A stretch of 64,000 bases of DNA from Prorocentrum cordatum. Taxonomy: Eukaryota > Sar > Dinophyceae > Prorocentrales > Prorocentraceae. The notes beneath the pieces were generated by a model. It saw only the letters and a program-made list of their open reading frames with translations, had not been told where the DNA came from and ran no database searches. Numbering within the stretch: position 1 is the first letter of the stretch; each line of letters begins with the position of its first letter. The stretch is taken from assembly GCA_963575745.1 (NCBI GenBank), contig CAUYUJ010021678.1:71448-135447 (forward strand), written 5' to 3'. Made by a program: the position numbers and the translations under genes. Shown here in pieces: positions 11,441 to 22,336 of the stretch.

Positions 11441-11999
11441 TCGGAGGGAAGAAAAGGAAGGATAAAGCGGACGAGAAGCAAGGGAATCCAATTAACAAGT
11501 AGGAGGAGGGAGGGAGAGGACGACGAATGGGGTGGACGGGGGATGGGACGAAGGAGGAGGAGGAGGAGGAGGAGGAGGAGGACACCTCCTGGGATGTGTG
11601 GATGTGGCGGGGTGGCATCAAGTGGAACCGTACTCGTGCCACATGGGAGGGAGCAGGAGGAGAGGGGGCACATGAGCAGGAGAAGGAGGAGGTGAGAGCA
11701 GGAGGGCGAGGAAGAGCAGGAATAGAACTTATGGAACCTGAAAGAGCGAGATGAGGGGCACAAGGGTGACGAGGGTGACGAGGACGGGGACATGCAAGAG
11801 GAGGAGCAGGAGCACATGTAGAATGAGACATACAGATTGAGAGGAGGAGAGATGCGGACGGGGACGATGAAGGCAACGACGACGGAGACGACGATGGCGG
11901 CGGCGGCGGTCTCTTAGGGCTTCCTCCCCACAGGCAAAAGTGAAGCCTTGCAAGCGCTGCGGCGGCGGCGCCCCCCCTCCCTTCCCTGCGTTTTCCTTC
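11441..11999. other. Purine-rich GGA-type sequence; no gene seen
   Basis: The plus strand is dominated by GAGGAGG and GGAGCAGGAG words, with a clear (GGA)n at 11543-11585. Long frames are low-complexity translations. Confidence 0.55.
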
Positions 12000-13290
12000 G
12001 ATGGCGTGTTGTGACTTTGCAGCGTACCATGTGGCAACATTGTTGGTGCATGGTCGGTGGCAGAAAGTTGTTTTGCATGGTGTGTACGCAGGCCGTCCCA
12101 TATGTAACAGGCATGTGCATCCACAGCATGTAGGGCCGTGGGCTTCGTCGTGTGAAATACTTATTTCGTCTGTGTGGGCTTGTCAGGTCGATGCTGTGCG
12201 TATTTGGCGTATGGCCCCTGTGGTGTAGATTGTTGCGCCCTTGATGTGTTTCACGCATGTGCTTGGCGGCTGCTGCTGGCACGCGTTCCTGAGGTATGGC
12301 CTTGCTGGCGCATCTTAATGTAAAGGCGCGAAACGACGTTTTGCTGTCCGTTGTTGGAACCGGCCATTGATACATGGTATCCGAAGCATGGTGGTGATGT
12401 CCGCGTCTGGTGGCCATACATCAGGTATGCTGGTGTGAAGTGATGTCGTCTGTGGCTTGATCTTTCCCTGATGCATGCGGTTGCCACATGTCGCCGGTGC
12501 ATTGTGCTGACGCGTGTTAGTGTTGCATGCCCTTGCTGTCTGTACGTCCTTGGTAGCGTTTATTCGTGTGTATGGTATTGTGTGTTGATCGTGGTGTGTA
12601 CTTTTGGTGCCGCCCACGAAAAGCACGCTACCAACACTTGGGAGTCAAGTATGTTAGTGACTTCTGCTGTGCTGTCTGTCCCTTGCATACACAGGTTAGT
12701 GACGTATGGTGTGCTGTCTGCTATTTGTGCATGTCCTTGGTGACTGATTCGGGTAATTTTTGCTGGTGCCTGCATGTGTGCACGTGACGCGTGTACGTGC
12801 CCAATCTGTGGTTTGGATGCATGTTGCTTGTGTCGGTTGTGATGTCTGTTGTGCTGCATGTCGATGGAGTATGTCACTGTTGCCCACTCATGCGTGTATT
12901 GTTTTGCTTGTGTTCGGTACAGGTCATCGATGTAAGTTCTTGGTGTTTGATCTAGATGTGTGTTAGTGGTGTCCACTATCGGTGTACGCGTTTGTGGTAT
13001 ACCACTGCTACCTGGCATTAACGCCTGATCTTCATGCATGCTAGCAAAAAGCCGAGGCGAATGTTGTACATCAGTGTTATTGGCGCCGCTTCTGGTCGTC
13101 ACGTATTGGTGTGTGCTCTTGGTGTAGGTTCTGGATGTCTACCAGTGAAGTACGTGAATGGTGAACATTCCTGCTGTTTGTACTTGGTATGTTGATGTAT
13201 GTTACGGCACAAAATTCTTGAAGGCATATGTTACGAATGTGCGTGCGTCCGTGCAAGATGGTAGGATCTGATCCTGGTGTGTTATTGATG
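12000..13290. other. T/G-rich block on the plus strand
   Basis: Words such as TGTGTGC, GTGCATG and TTGGTG dominate the plus strand. No gene is recognised and no single repeat unit is obvious by eye. At about 13290 the strand bias flips to A/C-rich. Confidence 0.5.
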
Positions 13291-13740
13291 AATGTGGCTG
13301 ATTCTGATCAACAACGCGCACCAATAATAATCACCAAACACACGCACTTCGATCAAACAGTAGTGATAGACATCACGGAAAACACCAAACCTAAGCGCAT
13401 ACATCAGAAACGGACATAAAACAAAGCAGCAATGTCATACACCATGTGCACGCGCCACGAACAGGGACCTATAACACGACAGGAGCGTACATGAATCACA
13501 TGTGCCCATGACATAGCTTCATCAATTGCAGGCGTCAATGGCATACACCATTGGCAAGCTTTTGTAACAGACATCGAGGGCATACATTCCCAACAGTACG
13601 TCAAAACTGACACCAAGATCTGGCATCGCGAAGTCACATGTCCAGCAGGCAGCAGGCACAAACATTCAACACATGGTCAACACCGGGCGTGATTAATGTA
13701 CACAAATAAAGTCCAGAGGAAAATGATTACACGAGAGAAC
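13291..13740. other. A/C-rich block on the plus strand
   Basis: The composition mirrors the preceding T/G-rich block (ACATCA, CACCAAAC, GGCATACACCA), so the two may be inverted copies of one satellite. No gene is seen. Confidence 0.5.
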
Positions 13741-14820
13741 AACCCCAATCAGTGGATGGTTTGAAAATTTGTGATATGGATATTGAGACCGATTGTGAGC
13801 TCGATAGTGAGACCGATAGTGGGATTGATCGTAAGGACGGTAGTAAAGTCGATCGTGGCACCGATCTTGAAGTCGATTCGGTGCGATCGATCATCAGATC
13901 GATCGTGAAATCGCTCGTGCGATGTAGTGAGATCGATGGTGAGACCGATCTCTAAGGAGATGGACCAAGAACCCAAGAACCCGGAAACCCACGAACCCCC
14001 CCGCCCATTGGAATCGGTCCGGAAGCGGGAACCCAGGAACCCGGCCGCCTACCGAAACCAGCCTGGAACTTTCGCCAAATCTTTCAACCTCCGCTAGGGC
14101 CCTTTCAGTGCAAGCACTGATTGGGGAATGAACACCCACAGTGTGCAACGAGAGCAAGCAAAATCGGCACCACCCGCGTGCATACATGACGAACTCACAT
14201 GCAACGGGCGTGCACAACTACAACTCTTGAAATAACATGCGCGAAAACCAAGCACAAGATACAGTACTTACACCAGAGAATAATCCCAATCAGTGGATGG
14301 TTTGAAAATTAGCGAAATGGATGTTGAGATGTATTATAAATTCGATCGTGAGATCGGCACTGGGATCGATACTGAGGACGTTAGTATGGTCGATCGTGAG
14401 AGCGAAAGTGAAGTCGATTCAGTGAGATCGATCGTGAGATCGCTCGTGCGATCTATAGTGAGATTGATTGTGACATCGATAACGAGATCGATTGTGAGGT
14501 CGATCGTTAGATCCATCGAGAGGTGGGTAATGAGATCGATGGTGAGACCGACCGATAGAGAGATCGACCAAGAGCCTGGTACGTATTCCAGAAACCCGGG
14601 AACCCCGCCGCCCACCGAACTCGGCCCGGAAATGGCAACTGGGAACCTGGGAACGGGGAACCCAAAACCGGGAACCTGGGGACCTGGGAACCCGGCCGCC
14701 CACCGAAATAGGCCCAGAACTCTTGCCAAATCTTTCAATCTCCGCTAGGACCCCTTCAGTGCAAGCACTGATTTGGGAACTACGCGCGACGATCACCATA
14801 CGGAGACACGCATGCAACAC
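13741..14820. repeat. Tandem duplication, ~540 bp unit, carrying a GATCG repeat
   Basis: CAGTGGATGGTTTGAAAATT at about 13750 recurs at about 14290. Each copy continues with degenerate 12-mers around GATCGATCGTGAGATC and a G/A-rich stretch of GGAACCC words. Each copy ends with a block containing CTTTCAGTGCAAGCACTGAT or its CCTTCAGTGCAAGCACTGAT variant. The 12-mers resemble those at 5.8-6.4 kb. Confidence 0.85.
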
Positions 14821-14984
14821 ATCACACCCAGCAAGACTCCGAAACCGTTCACTGCAACTTTCTGGTGGGTAGCGCCCGAAATTACAAGAAAGCTCGTTTG
14901 AACAAATTGTGTGAGGGGTTCTTTCCGAAACTCGGGGGGTCTGCAGGGGCCGATCCGGTGTCAGGAACGACGGAGGAACCGGGA

Positions 14985-15460
14985 CTTACGACTCCCTCTC
15001 CCTCCGCTCTCTCTCTCTCTCTCTCTCTCTCTTCCCCCTCCTGCTTCTCCGTCCATTCATCCATCTGTCCTCCGCCCTCCTCCTCCTCCTCCTCCTCCTT
15101 CTCCGCCTCCTCCTCCACCCTCCAACAACAATGGCCCGGGGACCTGTCAAGGGGCGCGCTGTGGCGAGAACCTCGAGCCGCAACCAGCCGTGGCGACGAG
15201 GGCACCCCCTGGGGGCCCAAAAAGGCTGAAGACCGTGAGACAGCCGCGATCCTCGATCCTCCTACTCCTCCCCCTCCTCCTCCTCCACTTCTTCCTTGCC
15301 CTCCTCTTCTTCCTCCTCCTGCTCCTCTTCCTCCTCTTCCTCCTCTTCCTCCTCCTCGTTCTCCTCCTCCTCCTCCTCCTCCTCGTCCCCCTCCCCTCCT
15401 CCTCCTCCTCCTCCTCCTCCTCCTCCTCCTCCTCCTCCTCCTCCTCCTCCTCTCAAGCCA
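14985..15460. repeat. (CT)n and (CCT)n polypyrimidine tracts
   Basis: (CT)n lies at about 15007-15032. Interrupted CCT repeats lie at about 15074-15115 and 15255-15455. Ser/Leu/Pro-rich frames and their complements are low-complexity. Confidence 0.95.
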
Positions 15461-15612
15461 CGTCGGCTCGAGTGGCCCCCCGCAGCGCCGCTCGGCCGTC
15501 GTCCCGGAGCTTAATGTGGGGTGGTGCGCCGCTCCCTGCTGCTTGAGGTCCAGGTGCTCCTGGCAACGCCGGGTTGAATTCGTATGCCTCCCACTTCGAT
15601 TGCATGCTGCAG

Positions 15613-16288
15613 CTCTTCGCTTTCCAGGTGGTCTTCCTCGTGTTCATGGGGCTGTGCTACTTAGCTGGCGGGCTGCTGGGCGTGCAGTTGCACGGTGTGC
15701 TCATCATGCCGGTACTTTGTTCGAGGCGTTTTTGTTTTTATTTGCGGGGCTGGGCTCATTTCCACTGGATTGGTTTTGTTCAGTTGATTTTCTGGTGGGA
15801 GTTGGCTCAGTGCTTTTTGATCAGGGCGAGGGACGAGCCGTGGCGGCTAGCATTCCCCTCGCCCAGGGCCTGGTGTGCCCTTGTGCCGTATCGGCGGCCG
15901 GTGGAGTCATGTGTGCGTTGTCGCGATGTGGATGTGGCCTTCGGCCTAGGCTTTCTGCGTGTCTTTCGCATCCTGGCTCTTCTTCGTTGTCGTGCTGGTG
16001 CTGGCGGTGTTCTTCATCATGTATGCTCGCGCGTTGACGCGCGGCATTGGCGGTGTGGTGGTCATGGCTGGCGGCTTTGGTACAGTATTTCAGCTTGGTG
16101 TTTCACGTTGTGTGTAGCATCAATTCCCTCTCCTGGTGGTTGCAAGAAGCGTGAGCTCGCCACACATACCTTGGGAGTATTGCTGGAGTGGCAGTTTTTA
16201 TTACGCACGGCGGGCAGCATTCGCGCGGGTCTACTTCATCATTGTCTTCCTCGCCTTCGGCTTCCACATGTGGGTGGTGCTGTCGTGA
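15613..16288 (+). CDS. Small multi-exon multipass membrane protein (partial gene)
   Basis: No family is recognised. Several segments encode hydrophobic helices and end at plausible splice borders. The exon at 15613-15711 follows CATGCTGCAG and reads LFAFQVVFLVFMGLCYLAGG...GVLIMP, ending before GTACTT. A middle exon at about 15781-15949 follows TTTTGTTCAG; its frame is uncertain between VDFLVGVGSVLFDQGEGRAV and LIFWWELAQCFLIRARDEPW. The exon from 15950 follows GGCCTAG and reads FCVSFASWLFFVVVLVLAVF, then FIMYARALTRGIGGVVVMAG, to about 16100. The last segment, about 16170-16288, reads SFYYARRAAFARVYFIIVFL...HMWVVLS and a TGA stop. At least three membrane spans with arginines between them support a real protein. 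The 5' exons are not identified, and the last intron phase does not close cleanly by eye. Confidence 0.5.
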
Positions 16289-16369
16289 AGCGGCCTGTGA
16301 CGGGCTGCGTGAGATGTGTGTGTTGTGAAGCATGCGCCCTGGCTAGACCAGGTCCCCGCCGAGCGCTCA

Positions 16370-16480
16370 TCATCATCATCATCCTCCTCCTCCTCCTCCT
16401 CCTCCTCCTCCTCCTCCTGCACCTCCTCCTCCTCCTCCTCCTCCTCCTCCTCCTCCTCCTCCTCCTCTCCAGACCCCCGA
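16370..16480. repeat. (CCT)n tract
   Basis: CATCAT followed by an interrupted CCT repeat. Confidence 0.97.
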
Positions 16481-17055
16481 CGTCGTGAACGCCTCCCCAG
16501 AGGTCCAGGCCCCTTCCCCAGGACCCGCTTCTCGCCCAGGGTCGGTTTGTGGACGGCCCCGGGGCCTGGCGAAGGCCCCCAGAGGCCGAAGACTAACTAC
16601 CAAAAACCTCCCGCCGCGATTTTTGTAATAGCCCGAGGGAGTCGTCTGGGTTTTCGGGCCATCGCTCGGCGCTGCGGCGGCCGCTCAGGACGATCGGGGC
16701 ACCCCTGGTTCCAGGCGCCCTCTGGAGCGCCCTCGGCGAGGCGCAGCTGCCGGAGGGCACCCCGAGGAAGGGAACAAAAACGTCGAGAACCGACGAAAAC
16801 GACCGAACATCTGAAACAATCTCAAGTCCTGGGCTCCTCCTCCTCTTCCTCCTCCTCCTCCTCCTGCTCCTCGGGTGCTGGCCCTCCGACGGGGGTCACG
16901 GCGCCATGGGTGGTGGACGCGGCACGCAGGGCGAAGGGCATGCCGCAGTCCACGGGTGCGTCCCGCCAGTCCAGGAGTGCGGCAAGGCAGCGCCTGCAGC
17001 CCAAGAAGAAGCAGAGCGGACGTACTTGCAAGGGGCGGAAGGAGCAGAGAGAGGA
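16481..17055. other. No confident gene; dispersed-repeat fragment and short CCT tract
   Basis: A GGCCTGGCGAAGGCCCCCAG motif at about 16562 resembles copies at about 39560 and, inverted, at 41210. A CCT tract lies at 16837-16868. Open frames on both strands are not convincing. Confidence 0.45.
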
Positions 17056-17059
17056 ACGC

Positions 17060-18242
17060 CGTCTGGCTCCTTGATGTGCGTCTGCCTAGTGGATGACTTC
17101 GCGACGCTAGACGCTCAGGAGTGCGAGGACGCGTTCGAGGGCTGTGTCGACAAGTGGGCCACCGACATGGCCCCCGCGAGGAGAGCTTTGAGGTCGAGGG
17201 CCTCGATGGCGGAGGCCAGGACCCGAGCTCCGCCTGCACCCTGGAGAAGGCTTGGCCCGCGCCAACGGCCTGTGGCGGGCCGAAGGCTTCGTCGAAGAGA
17301 ACTTGGAGGTCGGGGGGGGGCCTTCGAGGAGGACGCTTGAGTTCGATCGGAGTGCGGCTGCAACTTACAGAGGAGCTTCCGGACAGCTCCCTGGTCACCT
17401 CGCGCGGCCGCTGGGCGGACGAGGCGATCCGCCTCGAAGACCCGGACTTCATGGCATCCTTGGCCGCTCCGAGGCCGAAATCCCGTGCCTGGCGTGCGCA
17501 CAGGCGCAAGGGCCGGGCCGAGCCGGGCGGAGGTCGTGGCCCGCAGCGGCGGGGGGAGCCGCGCTCGGCCGCGGGCGCTCCCGCCAGCGGGGGCGGAGAA
17601 GGCGCCGCGGGCGGAGGGCGGGCTTGGAAGCGCCGCCGCTTTGCCCGTGCGCCGAGGACCCGTGCTGGACGTGTTCCGAGGAGTAAGGGCCGCGAGGTTG
17701 GCGGCTCGCCTGCCACGAACATATATATACATATATATATATATATATACATATATATGTATATATATATAGACAGACACATTATATACACAGACACCTT
17801 CTGACGACCTGTGCGTGTACCTTCAGGGCGGGGACGGTGCACAAAGTCGCTGGCTCTCAGTGGTGATTTATACATCGCCGACCGTCCTGAGGCCCAGGAG
17901 CAATCCAGTGGAGGGTGTCTGTGTATATTTTTGTGGCGGACACGCGAGGTCCATGCGTCCGTGCCGAGCTGGACGGAGGTCGGTACCCGCAGCGGCGGGG
18001 GGCCGCGCTCGGCTGCGGACGCTCCCAGCCAGGGCACGGAGTGGGCGCCGCGGGCGGAGGGCGGACTCGAGAGCGTCGCGGCCCTTGCCCGTGCGCTGGC
18101 GGATCGCCTCCGAGCGGGAGCGCTGCATGCTGACCTCGAGGGGTGGAGCGTTTTCCTAGCCGCGTTCGCCCAGTACGACTTCGCGGAGATAACGACGCCT
18201 ATCGGCGAGGCGCGGTGCGAAGAGCTGCACGCGCTGGTCTGA
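17060..18242 (+). CDS. Weak candidate multi-exon gene, unknown product
   Basis: Segments with strong G/C third positions occur in different plus-strand frames. One at about 17075-17200 reads CLVDDFATLDAQECEDAFEG and onwards. One at about 17340-17500 reads LQLTEELPDSSL, then RWADEAIRLEDPDFMASLAA. The last, about 18060-18242, reads ALADRLRAGALHADLEGWSV, then FAQYDFAEITTPIGEARCEE, ending in LHALV and a stop. A GAGTAAGGG donor-like site at 17682 precedes the (TA)n tract. A ~100-bp GC-rich segment is repeated (about 17525-17630 and 17975-18065). Minus-strand frames across the same region also stay open, so a decayed gene or chance is possible. Confidence 0.25.
17718..17775. repeat. (TA)n/(CATATA)n microsatellite
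   Basis: ATATATACATATATAT-type tract. Confidence 0.95.
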
Positions 18243-18384
18243 AGCCGCTTCCTTTCCTCTCGACGCCGCAGCGGGCACGGTCCGAAGGGCTGAGGCAGCT
18301 CTGAAGCGCTGCCGCTGCGGGAAATTGTGCATCCTGCGTGAGAGGCCCATGCGCCCGGTGATGCTCGGACCGGCCTGGTGGACC

Positions 18385-18790
18385 TGTCCCCCCTCCTCCT
18401 CCTCCTCCTCCTCCCCTCCTCCTTCTCCCCTCCTCCTCCTCCTCCTCCTCCTCCTCCTCCTCCTCCTCCTCCTCCGCCTCCTCCTGCTCATCAAGAGCAT
18501 TCCACAGCCCCGGCACCGGCGTGTGAGGAGGTCCACCGGGGCCCGGCGTGTGAGGAGGTCCGTCCAGGCACGTTGCACACAAGCGGGCGGCGCATCTCTG
18601 TTGCTGCATTCGCTGCCACTTGAACTCGCCAAAAGACAAGGCCAGCGGTAATTCGCCAGCGCCGTCTCCACGCATCTCTCACGTTGCCACGCGTCCCCTG
18701 CGGGCTCTGGTTCCTTCTTCGTCTCCTCCTCCTCCTCCTCCTCCTCCTCCTCCGCCTCCTCCGCCTCCTCCTCCTCCTGTCTGACGGCGG
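18385..18790. repeat. Two (CCT)n tracts
   Basis: Interrupted CCT repeats at about 18390-18485 and 18722-18778, separated by ordinary GC-rich sequence containing a repeated GGCGTGTGAGGAGGTCC. Confidence 0.95.
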
Positions 18791-18979
18791 CTTACCCGTG
18801 CGTCGGCGGTGGGCGGACTCTTCCTTTCTGTGAGGCGGCGCTCCCGCCGTCTGTGCTGGGGGGCGGCGCCGCAGCAGGATGCTCCTCTGGCCAGCCAGGG
18901 GGCTGGGAGGGCCACAGCGTGCAGGGAGCGAGGAGGGCGATAGAAAAGTTGGAAAGCAACTCGCGGAAGCTTGCGATTG

Positions 18980-19160
18980 CCCCCTATGGCGCCCACTAGC
19001 GCGTATAGCGCGCAAAGCGGACATACTGCATCTCCCCCACATGGCGCCATTGAGCGCTCTATTGGGCGCCATTCGGCCATTGAGCGCTATCGGCATTATC
19101 TGGCGCTTTTGGGGGCTATTGAGCGCTATTGAATTGCATTGGGCGCGGTTCACCGACATA
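18980..19160. repeat. Short degenerate repeat (GCGCCATTGAGCGCTATTG)
   Basis: The word ATTGAGCGCT and GGCGCCATT variants occur at least five times within 160 bp. The unit itself is partly palindromic (AGCGCT, GGCGCC). Confidence 0.7.
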
Positions 19161-21031
19161 AATTGGATACAAGACGAGCGGAAACTTCCGTGATTTACGA
19201 TCGAGAGAAAGGATCAGGCAGAACTGCTTCGCAACGTCGGATCTCAGGGTTCGATTTGCTTGCATGTGTTAGTCGGTTCGCGGGTTCTCTCCTGCCCTCA
19301 GGATGCTCGCCATCTTCTGCGCCTCGCCGAAAACGTTCCAGGGGTGCTTGGCTCTTCCCGAACGGCTGCTGGAGAACTGAGCTATGGCTCGCCAACAGCA
19401 AGATGGACCCCGAAAAAAATGGCGAAACATTTCCCGAGCGGTGCCTCCACTTAGGGGGTTTTACTTCTCTTCCAAGGAGCTGCGCCTGGGTGGCGGTCTG
19501 GAAACGATGTGTTCGCCGTCACCGCCCTGTCTCCGCCTCGTCGCCGCCCATTCTGATGGCCGGAATGGCGGTCCCGCCGCTATCTCATCGCCGCCGCCGC
19601 CCCGTCGCTGCCTCGTCGCTATGTTGTCGTCACCACATATATTGCACCACGCAGATTGTGCAACATGATGTGCACCGCATAACTTGTGCAAGATGGAATT
19701 CACATTCCACCACCCTCCCGAGGTCGGACTTCACCGCTCACCCTGGGGATGTGCAATGTATAAAAGACCCTATCATACGATCCCAGCGCAGCCTGTATCA
19801 AGCAACACCGTGCGCGCACATTCGCTTATCACAAACCATCGAATTTCTCAAAAAAATAGTGACGACATGCGCACGCAATCGTCATCGCGCGCGCGTGCCA
19901 GAATCAATCAAACAAACTGTTGGTCCTGCCTAAATGTCGGAGCATCTGAAAATCAACACGGTGTTGCAACATGGCTGCTGAAAGAAGATGTGCGCGAACG
20001 CTCTATCGCATTACCATACATTGGTTCCCCAACCTGTTCACTAATTCAACCAAACGTGCGTCTCGCAAACGCATGTCGAAATCATTCGAACGCCCTCGCG
20101 CGCGTGCTGGGAGGGGACGATCCCAAACCAACAAACACCATGCGGGCCACTCGCGCCCGTCGGCCGCGCGCGCACGTCAAATTTTTCACGAATTTCACCA
20201 CCGACACGTGGGCGCCATCATCGCCAGCGGCGTGATCAGCATCGGGACCGTCATTGGCGTTGCCGCCGTCATCGTCATCGTCAGCACAAGCATCGCTACA
20301 ATCATCATCATGTCTGCCGTTGTCGACGTCGCCATGATAACGCGCCAGCACGAGTCACCGACTCGCACTGGAGTGCCCGCGCGTCAGCACGGCCTGCGAG
20401 AATCGCTGGGGGGGTCCCAAGCGGTCAGCGCCACCGCGGCCGCGTCGGTCGCGCCAGACTAGCTATCCGTTTTGCGCGTGAGCCTGCACGCGCCAGCGCG
20501 GCCGCAGCGGCGTGCCAGTCAGCGCAAGCAGTCATCGCAATCGCTGCCGCATGGGTCTTGCAAACATACTTGTGGATGGATGGGATGACTGTGCGAGCAG
20601 AGGGTTTGACAAATCACTGCGAACAGAGCATTAAATGATTGCACCATACAGACCGTGCCACAACATGGATCCACATAGATTGCACCACCGAGGTTGACAA
20701 ACGTATATAGCACCACACAGCTTACCCGATATCTACATATATATATATATATATATATAAAACTATATATGGGCACCCCCCCCCCAAAAAAAAAAAAGGA
20801 CCCTGCAGGGTTTCTCGTCGTTCCATTTTCTTCGCGTGCACCGCTGTCGAGATTGAACCTAGTCAGCGCTAGCGCCCACGCTGTACAATGGGAGCTTGCA
20901 TACCGCATCATTGAAAACAATCGGAAGCGAAACGGCGCGTGCGACTCGTCGCGGGCACGGGCAAGGTAGAACTCATGTCGCGCTAGCACTCGCACTGCAC
21001 AAGGGTGCCCGCGCGATGCGCGATGGGAGCG
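19161..21031. other. No gene seen; contains (TA)n, poly-C/poly-A
   Basis: Mixed sequence without recognisable domains. A (TA)n tract lies at about 20737-20770 and a C-run next to an A-run at 20777-20799. Open frames at 19.1-20.5 kb lack codon or domain support. Confidence 0.5.
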
Positions 21032-21318
21032 TCAGTTGAAACGAAACGGCACATACGATCCGCCGTGGGCATCGGCAAGCGCTTTCATCGCCACTGCCAT
21101 CGAACTTCCTGAGTTGACATAGTGGGCATACTCAGCAAGGTCGGGCAATGGCATCAGCTGCTCTTCCGCACAAGGTGCACCGCGCTGATCTGCAGCGCCA
21201 ACTGCATCGCTGGCCACTGCGCTGAGCACGGGCATCTTGCTATAGCGAGCCCGCAACCACATCTTCATGCGAGTTCTCACTCTCAATGTCGTTGCTGTGG
21301 AAGCCCGTGGATCGATCC
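21032..21318 (-). CDS. Candidate terminal exon, unknown protein
   Basis: The minus strand has a good acceptor (CCATTGCACAG at about 21329-21319), then an open segment to a stop at 21032. It includes MPVLSAVASDAVGAADQRGA, EEQLMPLPDLAEYAHYVNSG and AMKALADAHGGSYVPFRFN. The composition is that of ordinary protein, not repeat translation. The acceptor lies about 27-37 bp from the outer end of the inverted repeat at 21356, so if the exon is real the repeat-flanked element lies within or next to its intron. Upstream exons were not found. Confidence 0.4.
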
Positions 21319-21355
21319 CGCCACCCTGTGCAATGGTCCACAGGCGGAGCGTAGC

Positions 21356-21730
21356 GCGGTTGTCTGGAACCGACCTCTCATTGATATGACATGGTGAAAA
21401 CACTGTAAAATCCAATTTTTCCAATTCTCTGGGTACGAACCCTCGCTGATGCGGCAGATGGGAATGTTCCAATTCTCGAACCCTCGCCGGTGCGGCAGAG
21501 AGAAAACGCTGTAACATCAAATTTTCCAATCTTTCTAATTCTCAGGCGCCGAACCTCGCTGGTGCGGCGGAGGAAAACATTGCAAAATCCAATTTTTCCA
21601 GATTTTCCAATTCTGTGGCGCTGAACCGCTTGCAACATCGATGGGGATTCAGTCTGGGAGAACTGGAAAAATTGGAAAAATCTGAGTTCACAGTGTTTTC
21701 TTTCTGCCGTACCTGCGAGGGTTCGGCGCC
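21356..21730. repeat. Left inverted repeat flanking the first non-LTR element
   Basis: From GCGGTTGTCTGGAACCGACC at 21356 inward, this arm is the reverse complement of 28025-28409, with only scattered differences over about 375 bp. Internally it is made of alternating short blocks (CCAATTTTTCC, GAACCCTCGC, CGGCAG...GAAAACACTG) that occur in both orientations. No flanking target-site duplication is visible. Confidence 0.85.
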
Positions 21731-22007
21731 TGAGAATTGGAAAATTGTAAAAATTGGATTTTACAGCGGGTTGGCCAATCCAGAACCGACACCTTTGGGA
21801 GGAGGAGGAAGAGCAGAGCAGAGCAGATCCTCGTGGAGTCCCTGTCAAGATCACGACCTCGAAGCTCGAAAAACTTGACTGCACTCTGAGAGGGTTCCTT
21901 CGAAACCAGACGACTGACGATGCAAGCCCCTCTCAGGCTCACAGCAAAGACTGCACTGGCCGATGGGCACCCCGATAGGCACGCAGCCCTCAGAGGGGGC
22001 CCATACA
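21731..22007. other. Spacer between the left inverted repeat and the element ORFs
   Basis: Mixed sequence with C/G-rich stretches next to the 3' end of the minus-strand ORFs. No poly-A or poly-T tail is visible at this 3' side, which is unusual for an intact retrotransposed copy. Confidence 0.45.
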
Positions 22008-22316
22008 TCAGGCGCGGCGACCTCGCCCTCCCCCCCGCCCCCCCGAGCTCGCCCCCCGCCTCCCACTCCCGACGTGTCGGCCGCCACGGCCTCGATTCGA
22101 AGGCATATTCATTACTGGGATCTCAGGAGCTGTTGTCACTGCGATACCTTCTGGAAGACTAACTGGGGTCCTACTTACTGCCCGAGCAATCTGATCCTGC
22201 GTCGCACTACCTGCTGCTACAAGTAATGCTAGTCTCTCACTACTGGCCATCATCGGAAATCTGCTGGCTAGCATATCACGACTGTCCTGAACACTGCTAT
22301 CCCTTTCTGGCGCCAT
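22008..22316 (-). CDS. Short Gly/Arg-rich ORF (102 aa), possible RNA-binding protein
   Basis: The ATG at 22316 lies 20 nt after the ORF1-like stop codon. The protein starts MAPERDSSVQD, has a helical middle (SSERLALLVAAGSATQDQIA) and ends in an RGG-type tail (RGRGGRHVGSGRRG ... RGRRA). RGG tails commonly bind RNA. The same frame is open far upstream and carries a classical C2H2 finger at 23142-23204, so it may be part of a frame-shifted longer protein. Confidence 0.35.
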   Translation of the reverse strand: MAPERDSSVQDSRDMLASRFPMMASSERLALLVAAGSATQDQIARAVSRTPVSLPEGIAVTTAPEIPVMNMPSNRGRGGRHVGSGRRGASSGGRGGGRGRRA

Positions 22317-22336
22317 CTGAGGGGGCGCCTCACGTC

